Shown piece after piece: positions 16,103 to 25,202 of a DNA stretch of 64,000 bases. How positions within the stretch are numbered: position 1 is the stretch's first letter; the number at the start of each line of letters is the position of its first letter. The notes below the pieces were generated by a model that did not search any database, had not been told where the DNA came from, and saw nothing but the letters and a program-made list of their open reading frames with translations. The DNA lies in the NCBI RefSeq assembly GCF_001428305.1, contig NZ_LMRZ01000006.1:310001-374000 (forward strand). The letters are read 5' to 3'. This DNA is from Janibacter sp. Soil728. Lineage in GTDB: Bacteria; Actinomycetota; Actinomycetes; Actinomycetales; Dermatophilaceae. Position numbers and translations under genes: made by a program.

Positions 16103-17664
16103 GATGTCCTCGATTGTCCCACGAGCTCGTCGCGGATCTCCTGGACGATCTCGAGGAGGCCCTCGTCGTCGTCCTTGCTCATGCCGCCCACGTCGACACG
16201 CACGACCTCGCCCTCCTGGACGAGTCGCACGAAGACGCGGCGGCGCTTGATGGTCAGCGTCGCGATCAGGCCGGCCAGAGCAGCCAGCGCCGACCACAGG
16301 GTCAGGCCCTTGCCGGGGTCGTGCCGGACCGAGAAGCCCGCGAAGCGCTCGACACCGTCGAAGGTGATCGTGCCCTTGCCGTCGGGCAGCGTGGCGCCCT
16401 CGCCGGGCTGCAGCCACAGTCGCAGCGCGTCCTTGCCGTCCTTGGTCTCCACCTTCTCCATCGATGCCGTGTCGAGGGTGAAGACCGACTGCGGACGGCC
16501 GTCGGGGTAGAGCTCGCCGGTGTACATGCTCATCGCGAGCGCCGGGCTCTTGGTGTCCGGGAAGACCGAGATCGGGCCCTGGTCGGGGTCGATGAAGGCG
16601 GTGGGGAGGAAGAGCCCGACGAAGCCGAACTGCTCCTTGGCGGCCCCCACCTTGATCGCGCCGGTCGAGCGGTAGTTGCCGTCCTGCGCGAGGAAGGGGG
16701 TGGCCCCCTGGTAGAGGACCTCACCCGCCTTGTCCTTGACCGTGACGACGGGGGCGTAGCCGTTGCCGAGGAGGAAGACGGTCGCGCCCTTCATCTCCAG
16801 CGGGTGGTTGACCTTGACGCTGTCGGTGAAGGCGTTGCCGTCCTCCTCGACCACCTTGACGTGCGCCTCGAAGTCGCGCGGCTGGCCGAAGGTCGCTGCG
16901 CCGGGCTCACGGTCGTTGAAGTCGGCCGTCATCTCCTCCACCTCGATGGCGAAGGGGGAGAGAGTGGACTCGTCGACGAGCGGCCCGGGGGCGAAGGTGT
17001 CGTAGCGCGTCACCGTGCTGACGAAGGAGTCCCCGGAGGGGACGACGATGTCGGCCTTCCAGCCCCACAGGTGCCCGACGGCCACGCCGATGATGAGGGT
17101 GACGAGCGCCGTGTGGAAGATGAGGTTGCCGGTCTCCTTGGCGTACCCCTTCTCCGCGGACACGGACGCGTCGTCGTGGCTGGCGACCCGGTAGCGGCGC
17201 CCACGCAGCGCCGCGGTGGCGGCCGCGCGGACCTCCTCGAGGCTGCCGTCGACCTCACCGTCGGCATGGGCCTCGAGCCGAGCGAGCCTCCTCGGCGCGC
17301 GAGGAGGCTTGCTGCGCAAGGCCTTCCAGTGCACCGCGGTGCGCGGCAGGATGCAGCCGATGAGCGAGATGAAGAGCAGCAGGTAGATCGCGGAGAACCA
17401 CGGCGAGGAGTAGACCTCGAAGGCACCGAGCTTGTCGAGGGTCGGCCCGGTGGTCTCGTGGCGGGCGATCCAGTCGGCGGTGCGCGCCGGGTCGAGGCTG
17501 CGCTGGGGGAAGACCGAGCCGGGCACGGCGCCGATCGCGAGCAGCAGGAGCAGGAAGAGCGCGGTGCGCATGCTCGTCAGCTGTCGCCAGCCCCACCGCA
17601 GGTAGCCGATGGGCCCGAGCTTGGGCTGCGTCACGTCAGGCGTGGACCGGGTGCTGCGGGCCAT
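16099..17664 (-). CDS. resB: Cytochrome c biogenesis protein ResB
   Basis: 521-aa partner of CcsB in System II. Three N-terminal helices (about 30-50, 90-110, 175-195), a long extracytoplasmic domain, and a last helix near 460 before a short cytoplasmic tail. RQLTSMRTALFLLLLLAIGA and the SLDP..ADWI region are typical for actinobacterial ResB. The ATG at 17664 overlaps the ccdA stop by one base; the longer frame reaching 17709 is not preferred. Confidence 0.93.
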   Translation of the reverse strand: MARSTRSTPDVTQPKLGPIGYLRWGWRQLTSMRTALFLLLLLAIGAVPGSVFPQRSLDPARTADWIARHETTGPTLDKLGAFEVYSSPWFSAIYLLLFISLIGCILPRTAVHWKALRSKPPRAPRRLARLEAHADGEVDGSLEEVRAAATAALRGRRYRVASHDDASVSAEKGYAKETGNLIFHTALVTLIIGVAVGHLWGWKADIVVPSGDSFVSTVTRYDTFAPGPLVDESTLSPFAIEVEEMTADFNDREPGAATFGQPRDFEAHVKVVEEDGNAFTDSVKVNHPLEMKGATVFLLGNGYAPVVTVKDKAGEVLYQGATPFLAQDGNYRSTGAIKVGAAKEQFGFVGLFLPTAFIDPDQGPISVFPDTKSPALAMSMYTGELYPDGRPQSVFTLDTASMEKVETKDGKDALRLWLQPGEGATLPDGKGTITFDGVERFAGFSVRHDPGKGLTLWSALAALAGLIATLTIKRRRVFVRLVQEGEVVRVDVGGMSKDDDEGLLEIVQEIRDELVGQSRTS

Positions 17665-18440
17665 CAGAGGATGAGCTCCATGTCGTTGAGGAGGTGGATC
17701 TGCAGCCACTGCGTCAGGCCGTCCCAGGCGCCGGTGACCAGCAGCAGGCCGATGACCATGAGCAGCAGCGCGCCGACGACCTGGATCGCGCGCTGGCGGC
17801 GGCGCAGCCAGGCCGACACGGGCGCCCAGCGCTCGTAGGCAGCAGCGATGAGCAGGAAGGGCAGGCCCAGCCCCAGGCAGTAGGCGACGGCCAGGATCAC
17901 GGCACGGGTGGTCGACGCGTCACCGGTGAGGTTGAGCGTGAGGACCGCCGCGAGGGTCGGCCCCATGCAAGGGGCCCAGCCGAGGCCGAAGACCGCACCG
18001 AGCAGCGGCGCTCCGGCGAGTCCGGCCACCGGCTTGATCGGGAGTCGGAAGGTGCGCTGCGTGCCCGTCCCGAGGAAGACGAAGGCCATGAGGATCACGA
18101 GGACGCCGCCGACGCGCATGAGCAGCTCGCGGTGCTCGCCGAGGACCTGCCCCACGCCGGCGACGAACATCGACAGCAGGATGAAGACCGCGGTGAACCC
18201 GAGGATGAACAGGAGCGTCCCGAGGAGCATCCGTCCCTTGCCCCGCTTCTCGAGCGCGACATCGGACAGGCCGGTGACGTAGCCGAGGTACCCGGGGACG
18301 AGTGGCAGCACGCAGGGCGTGGCGAAGGAGACGAGGCCGGCCAGCGCCGCGACGAGCACGGCCAGCGGCAGGGCTCCACCACTGATCTGGTCGCTCAGCG
18401 AGGACGAGGCCGCGGTGAGCGAAGGGAGGGCAGTGATCAT
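17664..18440 (-). CDS. ccdA: Cytochrome c biogenesis CcdA-type thiol-disulfide transporter
   Basis: 258-aa membrane protein, about six helices, that carries reducing power from cytoplasmic thioredoxin across the membrane. Its two redox cysteines lie in FATPCVLPLVPGYLGYV (helix 1) and GWAPCMGP (helix 4). It sits between the resA-like thioredoxin gene and resB with overlapping codons, giving a single operon that keeps apocytochrome CXXCH motifs reduced. Confidence 0.94.
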   Translation of the reverse strand: MITALPSLTAASSSLSDQISGGALPLAVLVAALAGLVSFATPCVLPLVPGYLGYVTGLSDVALEKRGKGRMLLGTLLFILGFTAVFILLSMFVAGVGQVLGEHRELLMRVGGVLVILMAFVFLGTGTQRTFRLPIKPVAGLAGAPLLGAVFGLGWAPCMGPTLAAVLTLNLTGDASTTRAVILAVAYCLGLGLPFLLIAAAYERWAPVSAWLRRRQRAIQVVGALLLMVIGLLLVTGAWDGLTQWLQIHLLNDMELIL

Positions 18441-19027
18441 CCGGCTTCTGCCAGCGTGTCCTGGACGACCCCCACGAGGGTCGAGGTCGTCACCGGACCG
18501 AGGACGACGGCCGCGATCCGCCCCTCACGGTCGAGGACCGCGGTGGAGGGCTGGGTGGTCATCTTGCCCTGCATGTCGATCGCGCTCTTGCCCGACTTGT
18601 CGTAGACGGAGGGCCAGGTGAAGCCCCACTCCTTGGCCTGCGCCAGGCCGGTCGCCTTGGAGGACTCGCGGTAGTTGATGCCGACGAACTCGACGTCCTC
18701 CCCCTTCGTCTCCTGGTGGGCCTCGACGAGGTGCGGGGCCTCCTTGGCGCACGGCCCGCACCAGCTGGCCCAGAGGTTGACCACGACGACCTGGCCGCGC
18801 TCGTCCGCGCTGTCCCACGTCTTGCCGGCGATGGTGTCACCCGCCAGCTCCACGGGCGCGCCGCGATCCTGCGGCGCGAAGAGGGTCATCGACCCGTCGC
18901 CGTTGCGTGAGCCGACCTCCTTGGCGGCCTTCTCGGTGGCGGACTCACCGCACGCGGACAGCCCACCGACGAGGGCGAGCGCGCTCACGGAGGCGACGAG
19001 GGTGGAGGTCAGGCGACGGGTCTTCAT
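18437..19027 (-). CDS. TlpA/ResA-like lipoprotein thioredoxin
   Basis: 196 aa. A signal peptide ends in the lipobox LSAC (cysteine about 26), so it is anchored on the outer face of the membrane. The redox site WCGPC lies in NLWASWCGPCAKEAPHL and a cis-proline in TTQPST. It should reduce apocytochrome c and be recycled by CcdA, its overlapping downstream neighbour. It is the first gene of the ccs operon or follows the phosphatase gene by 9 bases. Confidence 0.92.
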   Translation of the reverse strand: MKTRRLTSTLVASVSALALVGGLSACGESATEKAAKEVGSRNGDGSMTLFAPQDRGAPVELAGDTIAGKTWDSADERGQVVVVNLWASWCGPCAKEAPHLVEAHQETKGEDVEFVGINYRESSKATGLAQAKEWGFTWPSVYDKSGKSAIDMQGKMTTQPSTAVLDREGRIAAVVLGPVTTSTLVGVVQDTLAEAG

Positions 19028-19036
19028 CGAGGGGGG

Positions 19037-19813
19037 TCAGGCTCCAGGGGTCGTGGCGGCGTGCGCGTAGAGGTGCGCAGCGGGCTCGCTGTAGGTGACA
19101 TCGGTGATCTCGTCCCCGGTGAAGGTCACCGAGGTGAGGGAGGCAAGGTTGCACTTGCGCCGGCGCGGGTCGTGCCAGAGGTTGCGGTGCTCGAGCACGC
19201 TGCGGATGGTCCAGATCGGCAGCTGGTGGCTGACGATCAGCACCTCCTGGCCTCGAGCGTGGTCGCGGGCGTCCTCGATGGCGGCCATCATCCGCTTGCC
19301 GATGGCTCGGTAGGGCTCACCCCAGGTGGGCTTGGTCGGGTCCCGCAGCCACCACCAGCGGCGCGGGTCGAGCAGCAGGCGCTTGCGGAAGCGACGCCCC
19401 TCGAACTTGTTGCCCGCCTCGATGACCCGGGGGTCGACGACGGCCGTCAGGCCATGACGGGCGAGCGTCGGCGCCGCGGTCTCGGCGGTGCGCTCCAGCG
19501 GGCTGTGCACGACGAGTGCCAGATCGGCGTCCGCGAGGTGCTCCGCGACGACCTCGGCCATCTCCCGACCCAGGGCCGAGAGGTGGTAGTCGGGCAGACG
19601 CCCGTAGAGGACCTTGTCGGGGTTGTCGACCTCGCCGTGACGCAGCAGGTGCACGACGGTGCGCTCGCTCCCGGGCCGGGCCCCGTGCTCGGCGCGGGCC
19701 TCGCTGGCGCCCTCTGCGGCTTCTCTGGCGGCTTCTGCGGCCTGGGCTGAGGTCTCTGCGGTCTCGGTGTCGACGGGCAGGTCGGTGCCTGATTCGGGCA
19801 GCGGCTCGGTCAT
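19037..19813 (-). CDS. Histidine phosphatase (phosphoglycerate mutase-like) family protein
   Basis: 258 aa. After an Ala/Glu-rich N-terminal tail of about 45 residues comes the catalytic LLRHGEVDN (phospho-acceptor His), HSPLERTAETA and IVSHQLPI with the second His. Substrate cannot be told from sequence. It lies directly before the ccs operon, an arrangement common in actinobacteria, but no functional link is known. Confidence 0.9.
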   Translation of the reverse strand: MTEPLPESGTDLPVDTETAETSAQAAEAAREAAEGASEARAEHGARPGSERTVVHLLRHGEVDNPDKVLYGRLPDYHLSALGREMAEVVAEHLADADLALVVHSPLERTAETAAPTLARHGLTAVVDPRVIEAGNKFEGRRFRKRLLLDPRRWWWLRDPTKPTWGEPYRAIGKRMMAAIEDARDHARGQEVLIVSHQLPIWTIRSVLEHRNLWHDPRRRKCNLASLTSVTFTGDEITDVTYSEPAAHLYAHAATTPGA

Positions 19814-19831
19814 GGCCGGGATTGTCCCACC

Positions 19832-20668
19832 TCAGTCTGAGAGGGACCTGCGGTGGGCCAGCACGGCGTCGTAGAGGGCCTTCTTGCCGTGCCCCGTGGA
19901 CGTGGCCACGGCGGCGCAGACGTCCTTGAGCCGGGCGCCGCGGTCCTTGCGGGCGAGGACCTCGGCGACCGCGTCCTCGAGGGAGACGCTCCTCTCCTCG
20001 GCCCCACCGACGACGATCGTGATCTCGCCCTTGACCCCCTCGGCGGCCCACTCGGCGAGCTCGGCGAGGCCGCCCCGGCGCACCTCCTCGTAGGTCTTGG
20101 TCAGCTCACGGCAGACGGCGGCCTGACGGTCGGCGCCCAGGACCTCGGCCATGATCTCCAGCGACGCGGCGATGCGGTGGGGCGCCTCGAAGAAGACCAT
20201 CGTGCGGCGCTCCGCCGCGACCTCCTGCAGGACCGAGCGCCGCTCCCCTGCCTTGCGCGGGAGGAAGCCCTCGAAGCAGAAGCGGTCGACCGGCAGCCCC
20301 GAGACGGCCAGCGCCATGAGCACGGCGCTCGGACCGGGGACGCAGGTCACGACCTGGTCGGCGTCGATGCAGGCGCGCACGAAGCGGTAGCCGGGGTCGG
20401 ACACCGACGGCATCCCGGCGTCCGTCACGAGGACGATCCGTTGGCCCTCCCGCACCAGCTCGAGCAGCTCTGCGGTCTTGGTGGCCTCGTTGTGCTCGTG
20501 GTAGCTGACGACGCGCGCAGGCAGGTCGACACCGATCCGGGCGGCGAGGCCGCGCAGGCGCCGGGTGTCCTCCGCGGCGATGACGTCCGCCCCCGCGAGC
20601 TCCTCCCGCAGACGCGGGCTGGCGTCGCGCGGATCGCCGATGGGTGTGGCAGCGAGGACGAGGGGCAT
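19832..20668 (-). CDS. rsmI: 16S rRNA (cytidine(1402)-2'-O)-methyltransferase
   Basis: Methylates the ribose of C1402 in 16S rRNA using SAM. 278 aa. Tetrapyrrole-methylase fold with LAATPIGDPRDAS near 5, AEDTRR near 35, TDAGMPSVSDPG near 82-93, PGPSAVLMAL near 110 and FEGFLPRK near 130. Diverges from the protein mannosyltransferase gene, a pairing common in actinobacteria. Confidence 0.95.
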   Translation of the reverse strand: MPLVLAATPIGDPRDASPRLREELAGADVIAAEDTRRLRGLAARIGVDLPARVVSYHEHNEATKTAELLELVREGQRIVLVTDAGMPSVSDPGYRFVRACIDADQVVTCVPGPSAVLMALAVSGLPVDRFCFEGFLPRKAGERRSVLQEVAAERRTMVFFEAPHRIAASLEIMAEVLGADRQAAVCRELTKTYEEVRRGGLAELAEWAAEGVKGEITIVVGGAEERSVSLEDAVAEVLARKDRGARLKDVCAAVATSTGHGKKALYDAVLAHRRSLSD

Positions 20669-20727
20669 GCGGGCATCATCCCAGCACCTCGCCGCGAGGA
20701 GCCATTCGCTCGCCTACGATGGCGCGC

Positions 20728-22278
20728 ATGGACCGGGGGCAGCAGCTGCGTGAGCGCCTGCTCGGATTCCGCCCCACCGATGTCCTGTGGGGCTGGGTCG
20801 GTCCGCTGCTCTTCGCCGCGATCGGCGGGTTCCTGCGCTTCTCGGCCCTGGGTCGCCCCCACCAGCTGGTCTTCGACGAGACCTACTACGTCAAGCAGGG
20901 CGTCTCGATGCTCGACTACGGCGTCGAGCAGCGCTGGAACGGCGACGGCGAAAAGGTCGACCCCCTCTTCACCCAGGGCACGACCGCGATCTTCAACGCC
21001 ACCGAGGGCGACATGGTCGTGCACCCGCCGGTCGGCAAGTGGATCATCGCCTTCGGCGAGTGGATCTTCGGACCGACGTCCAGCTTCGGCTGGCGTTTTT
21101 CGGTCGCCCTCCTGGGCACCATCTCGATCCTCATGGTCGGCCGGATCGCGCGGCGCCTCTTCGGGTCCAGCTGGCTCGGGGCGATCGCCTCCTTCCTGAT
21201 GGCCTTCGAGGGGCACCACTTCGTCCACTCGCGCACGGGTCTGCTCGACATCATCCTGATGTTCTTCGCCCTGGCCGCCTTCGGCGCGCTGCTCATCGAC
21301 CGGGACTGGTCGCGAGCCCGACTGGCGGAGCGGGCCGCCACGCTTTCGTCGAGCTTCCGCACCGGGCCGATGCTCTGGTGGCGGCCGTGGCGGCTCGTCG
21401 CCGCACTCTCGCTGGGTCTGGCCTGCGGCACGAAGTGGTCCGGTCTGTACTTCTTCGCCGCCTTCGGCCTGATGACCGTCTTCTGGGACATCGGGGCACG
21501 AAGGGCGGCGGGCGCCCGTCACTGGGTCGTCGCGGGCATCGGCAAGGACGGGGTCTGGGCCGGCCTGTCGATGACCCTCGTCGTCCTCGCGACCTACCTC
21601 GCGTCGTGGGTCGGCTGGTTCGTCACGCGCACGGGCTACGACCGCACCTGGGCCGCCGACCACCCGGGTGAGGGCGTGCAGTGGCTGCCCCCCGCCCTTC
21701 GCTCGCTGTGGCAGTACCACGTGCAGGTCCTGGACTTCCACGATCACCTGACCTCGCCGCACACCTACCAGTCCAACCCCTGGTCGTGGATGATCCAGTC
21801 CCGACCGACCTCCTTCTTCTACGAGTCGCCGACGCAGGGCATGACCGGCTGCCACGTGGAGAAGTGCTCCAAGGCGATCACCTCGCTCGGCTCCGTCTCG
21901 ATCTGGTGGCTGGCGACGGCCGCGCTCTTCTTCCTCGCCTACCACTGGGCCTTCAAGCGCGACTGGCGCGCCGGGGCGGTCCTCGCCGGGTTCGTCGGCG
22001 GCTGGGTGCCGTGGTTCTTCCTGCAGCACCGCACGATCTTCACCTTCTACACGATCGCCTTCGAGCCCTGGGTGATCCTCGCGGTGGTCTTCATGCTCGG
22101 CCTCGCGCTCGGCCCACCGGGCGCCGATGCCCGCCGACGCCGCATCGGGCAGATCGCCGTGGGCATCTACCTGCTGATCGTCCTGGCCAACTTCGCCTTC
22201 TACTGGCCGATCTGGACCGCTCAGGTGATCCCGTACGACCAGTGGCGCTGGCGCATGTGGTTCCCCAGCTGGGTGTGA
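20728..22278 (+). CDS. pmt: Dolichyl-phosphate-mannose--protein mannosyltransferase (PMT)
   Basis: GT39 membrane enzyme that O-mannosylates exported proteins from polyprenyl-phosphate mannose. 516 aa with about 11 helices. The first extracytoplasmic loop has the catalytic acidic pair in LVFDETYYVKQ, followed by HPPVGKWIIAFGEW and later the NPWSWMIQSRPTSFFY region typical of bacterial PMT. The ATG at 20728 is chosen since TACGAT ends 7 bases before it (leaderless); an ATG at 20719 lies inside that hexamer. Confidence 0.94.
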   Translation: MDRGQQLRERLLGFRPTDVLWGWVGPLLFAAIGGFLRFSALGRPHQLVFDETYYVKQGVSMLDYGVEQRWNGDGEKVDPLFTQGTTAIFNATEGDMVVHPPVGKWIIAFGEWIFGPTSSFGWRFSVALLGTISILMVGRIARRLFGSSWLGAIASFLMAFEGHHFVHSRTGLLDIILMFFALAAFGALLIDRDWSRARLAERAATLSSSFRTGPMLWWRPWRLVAALSLGLACGTKWSGLYFFAAFGLMTVFWDIGARRAAGARHWVVAGIGKDGVWAGLSMTLVVLATYLASWVGWFVTRTGYDRTWAADHPGEGVQWLPPALRSLWQYHVQVLDFHDHLTSPHTYQSNPWSWMIQSRPTSFFYESPTQGMTGCHVEKCSKAITSLGSVSIWWLATAALFFLAYHWAFKRDWRAGAVLAGFVGGWVPWFFLQHRTIFTFYTIAFEPWVILAVVFMLGLALGPPGADARRRRIGQIAVGIYLLIVLANFAFYWPIWTAQVIPYDQWRWRMWFPSWV

Positions 22279-22330
22279 CGCAGCCGGGTGTGACGCAGCG
22301 CTGTCGCAGCCTCCTCGTACCCTCGAGGCC

Positions 22331-23869
22331 ATGGACTTCCCCCTCGTCGACGGTCTCCCCCAGCCCGCGGTCATCACCGCGGGTGACCTGAGATACGGGC
22401 GCGAGTGCGAGTACGGGCTGCTCGTGACCGCTGACGTGCGGCTGGGGCGCCGCGCGAGCGTGCCGGTCGAGCCCGACCCGATCCGGGAGCGCTTCGGCGA
22501 CCTCGGCCGGGACTACGAGCGTGAGGTCACCGAGGCGCTGACCGTCGAGGTCGGCGGACTCGCCGGCGACGGCGTCGTCGATGCCCGTCGCCTGGGCCCC
22601 GACGAGGTCCTCGGCACGCTCCGGGACCCCCGGACCCGCCTCGTGCACCAGGCCGCCGTGCGTGGCGAGCGCTTCGTCGGCCGTGCCGACCACCTCCTGC
22701 GCGATGACCACGGGAGGTGGGTCGTCGCCGAGACCAAGCTGGCTCGCAGCGCTCGGCCGCACGCGCTCCTGCAGGTCGCCGCCTACGCCGAGGCGCTCGC
22801 CGACGCCGGGGTGCAGGTCGCTCCCTTCGTCCGCCTGATCCTCGGCGACGGGACCCACCACGACACCCTGCGCGAGGACCTGGCGGAGGAGCTCGCCGAG
22901 GTCCGCGAGCGTCTGCTCGAGGTCCTGGACACCCATGTCGAGCAGACGCGACCCGTCACCTGGGGAGATGCGCGCTGGCGCGCCTGCCTGCACTGCGACG
23001 CCTGCCGGGCCGAGCTCGCCTCGCGCGGCGATGTGGGGCTCGTGGCGGGGGTCAGCTCCTCGATCCGGCGGCTGCTCCTGGAGGCGGGCATCACCACCAT
23101 GACCCAGCTCGCTGAGGGCACCGACCCCGTTGCGGGAGTTGACGACTCGCGGCTCGTCAGCATCCGCAGCCAGGCCACGCTCCAGCTCACCGAGCCGAGC
23201 CCGGGTCAACCGCTGCCCTACGAGATCCACGACCCGGCCGCGCTCGCGGCGCTCCCCCTGCCGAGCGAGGGCGATGTCTTCTTCGACTTCGAGGGCGACC
23301 CGCTGTGGAAGGGCGCGACCCTCACCGATCAGGGGCTGGAGTACCTCTTCGGGTCCCTCACGGCGAGTGGGGAGTTCGTCCCCTTCTGGGCCCATGACCG
23401 CGAGCAGGAGCGCGCCGCACTCGTCGGCTTCGTCGACTGGCTGCGCGAGCGGCTCGAGCGCTGGCCGGACCTGCACGTCTTCCACTACTCCCCGTACGAG
23501 CGCACCGCCCTCACCCGACTGGCCGCCCGTCACGAGGTCTGCCAGCAGGAGGTCGCCGACCTGCTCGACGGCGGCGTCTTCGTCGACCTCTATGCCGCGG
23601 TCAAGTCGGCGGTGCGGGTGGGCAGCCCGTCGTACTCGATCAAGCGGCTGGAGCCGCTCTACATGGGCGATGACCTGCGTGACGCCGACGGCGTGACCGC
23701 CGGCGGGGACTCGATCATCGAGTACCAGCGCTACCGAGAGGCGGTCGCCGTGGGCGATGCGGCAGAGGCGGCCGTCCGACTGGAGGATCTGCGCCAGTAC
23801 AACGAGTACGACTGCCTCTCCACGCTGCGACTGCGTGACTGGTTGATCGCTCACGCGCACGTATCCTGA
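22331..23869 (+). CDS. TM0106-family RecB-like putative nuclease, without helicase part
   Basis: 512 aa. An N-terminal RecB-like region carries GRADHLL and AETKLARS (the D..ExK nuclease core) and CLHCDACRAEL cysteines near 220; the C-terminal part is an RNase H/DEDD-type exonuclease with FFDFEGDP and YNEYDCLSTLRLRDWL. Many actinobacterial homologues continue into an SF1 helicase of about 600 more residues; this one stops after the exonuclease domain. TACCCT ends 7 bases before the ATG. Probable role in DNA processing. Confidence 0.85.
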   Translation: MDFPLVDGLPQPAVITAGDLRYGRECEYGLLVTADVRLGRRASVPVEPDPIRERFGDLGRDYEREVTEALTVEVGGLAGDGVVDARRLGPDEVLGTLRDPRTRLVHQAAVRGERFVGRADHLLRDDHGRWVVAETKLARSARPHALLQVAAYAEALADAGVQVAPFVRLILGDGTHHDTLREDLAEELAEVRERLLEVLDTHVEQTRPVTWGDARWRACLHCDACRAELASRGDVGLVAGVSSSIRRLLLEAGITTMTQLAEGTDPVAGVDDSRLVSIRSQATLQLTEPSPGQPLPYEIHDPAALAALPLPSEGDVFFDFEGDPLWKGATLTDQGLEYLFGSLTASGEFVPFWAHDREQERAALVGFVDWLRERLERWPDLHVFHYSPYERTALTRLAARHEVCQQEVADLLDGGVFVDLYAAVKSAVRVGSPSYSIKRLEPLYMGDDLRDADGVTAGGDSIIEYQRYREAVAVGDAAEAAVRLEDLRQYNEYDCLSTLRLRDWLIAHAHVS

Positions 23870-23874
23870 GGCTC

Positions 23875-24729
23875 GTGCCCTCACACCGCCCACTCGCACC
23901 TCGCGACGTCGACCAGGCCCGGCGCCGCCAGGTGGCTGCCGTCCTCGCCGTCGTCGTGCTGATCGTCGCGATCGCGGTGGGGCTCAAGGGCGCTCGCGCC
24001 TCGGAGTCCGAGCAGAGCACCTCGCCCGGGCCGGCGAGCCCGGCCGGCGCCACCTCGACGACGTCGACGACTCCCCCTTCGTCGACCACGACGTCACCGA
24101 CCCGCGCCACCACTTCGTCGACCACGACGTCACCGACCCGCGCCACCCCTTCGTCGAGCAAGCGCACCTACCGCTCCACCGGGCGCTACCGAGCCGTGCC
24201 CACGCGCAGCCCGGTCCGCGGGACCAAGGGCGAGCTGATCACCTACCGCATCGAGGTCGAGCAGGGTGCTCGGGTGTCCCCGAGGGGCTTCGCCACCGCG
24301 GTCGACCGCACCCTGCGCCACCCGCGAGGCTGGACGGCGCGTGGGCACTGGCGCTTCCAGCGCGTCACCACCACCGATGCCGACCTGACCATCCGTCTGG
24401 CCACGCCGGACACGGTCGACAAGCAGTGCGCGGCCGCTGGAGCCAACACCCACGGCTACACCTCCTGCAGGGCGGGGCAGTACGTCCTGCTCAACCTGGA
24501 CCGTTGGTTGGAGGGGGTCCCGCACATCAAGGACCTCGAGCTCTACCGGCACTACCTCGTCAACCACGAGGTCGGTCACGGGCTCGGGCTGGGCCATCAG
24601 CGCTGCCCGCGCAAGGGCAGTCCGGCTCCTGTCATGGTGCAGCAGACCCTCTCGCTGCACGGGTGCACCGCCAACGCCTGGCCGCGGTCGGCGGACGGGC
24701 GGCTGATCACCGGGCCCTCCGCTCCCTGA
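23875..24729 (+). CDS. DUF3152 zinc-metallopeptidase-like membrane-anchored protein
   Basis: 284 aa: a cytoplasmic start, one transmembrane helix (about 22-38), a Ser/Thr/Pro linker (about 45-100) and an extracytoplasmic DUF3152 domain ending in HEVGHGLGLGHQRC, a metzincin-like zinc motif. Two Cys (KQCAAA, TSCRAG) may form a disulfide. A TATCCT hexamer overlapping the previous stop ends 7 bases before the GTG. Substrate unknown. The linker contains a 36-bp tandem duplication. Confidence 0.88.
   Translation: MPSHRPLAPRDVDQARRRQVAAVLAVVVLIVAIAVGLKGARASESEQSTSPGPASPAGATSTTSTTPPSSTTTSPTRATTSSTTTSPTRATPSSSKRTYRSTGRYRAVPTRSPVRGTKGELITYRIEVEQGARVSPRGFATAVDRTLRHPRGWTARGHWRFQRVTTTDADLTIRLATPDTVDKQCAAAGANTHGYTSCRAGQYVLLNLDRWLEGVPHIKDLELYRHYLVNHEVGHGLGLGHQRCPRKGSPAPVMVQQTLSLHGCTANAWPRSADGRLITGPSAP
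24078..24149 (+). repeat. 36-bp tandem duplication in the DUF3152 linker
   Basis: Two copies (24078-24113, 24114-24149) encode SSTTTSPTRATT and a near-identical unit ending in P; a partial third copy follows. In frame, so it lengthens the Ser/Thr-rich linker, which is a plausible target of the nearby protein mannosyltransferase. Confidence 0.85.
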
Positions 24730-24767
24730 CCGGCCACGGCCGCTCCCCCCGTGCGAGGCTGGTCCGC

Positions 24768-25142
24768 ATGGACTCGCACGCCCCGTACCCCGCCCCATGG
24801 CGCGTCGACCTCGACTGGCTCTGGGGCACCGATCCTGAGGGTCCCGTCGCGACCCTCCGGCTGCACGTGGACCACGACGACGCGGCCGTCGCCTCCGCGG
24901 CCGTCGCCCGCTTCCTCGCCGACCTGCCGGCGGACGACCATGGCATGCGCGGACGCGGTGGCTGGGCCGCGATCCCGCGGCCGGAGCTGACCGGGGCGAC
25001 GAGCCGGGTGCTGGATCTGGTCTGCGGAGGGGAGGACGTCGCGGACGGCCTCCGGGAGGCTGCCGAGGCGGCCTTCGAGTCGCTCTCGACGACCCCCGCC
25101 ATCCGCCTGCAGTGGCAGCAGTTGCCCCTCGCCACGGGGTGA
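24768..25142 (+). CDS. Hypothetical protein (124 aa)
   Basis: Small soluble protein, no membrane segment or signal. Begins with YPAPWRVDLDWLWG and contains repeated Asp/Glu-Ala stretches. I do not recognise a family. The ATG at 24768 is the start because the frame is open far upstream only as an antisense-like shadow of the DUF3152 gene. It is separated by 38 bases from DUF3152 and by 60 bases from the MFS gene. Confidence 0.68.
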   Translation: MDSHAPYPAPWRVDLDWLWGTDPEGPVATLRLHVDHDDAAVASAAVARFLADLPADDHGMRGRGGWAAIPRPELTGATSRVLDLVCGGEDVADGLREAAEAAFESLSTTPAIRLQWQQLPLATG

Positions 25143-25202
25143 GGGCTTGGCTAGGCTCGCAGCACCGCGCCCGCGGCCCACGTCCCGCCCCGGAGGTCGT
25201 CG

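Noticed and set aside
16114-17838. 574-aa open frame opposite resB
   Set aside because: Composition is a shadow of resB (Asp, Gly, Val, Arg-rich), without motifs; resB on the minus strand is well supported.
22091-23899. 602-aa open frame opposite the TM0106-type nuclease
   Set aside because: Antisense shadow with Asp/Gly/Arg bias and no recognisable motif.
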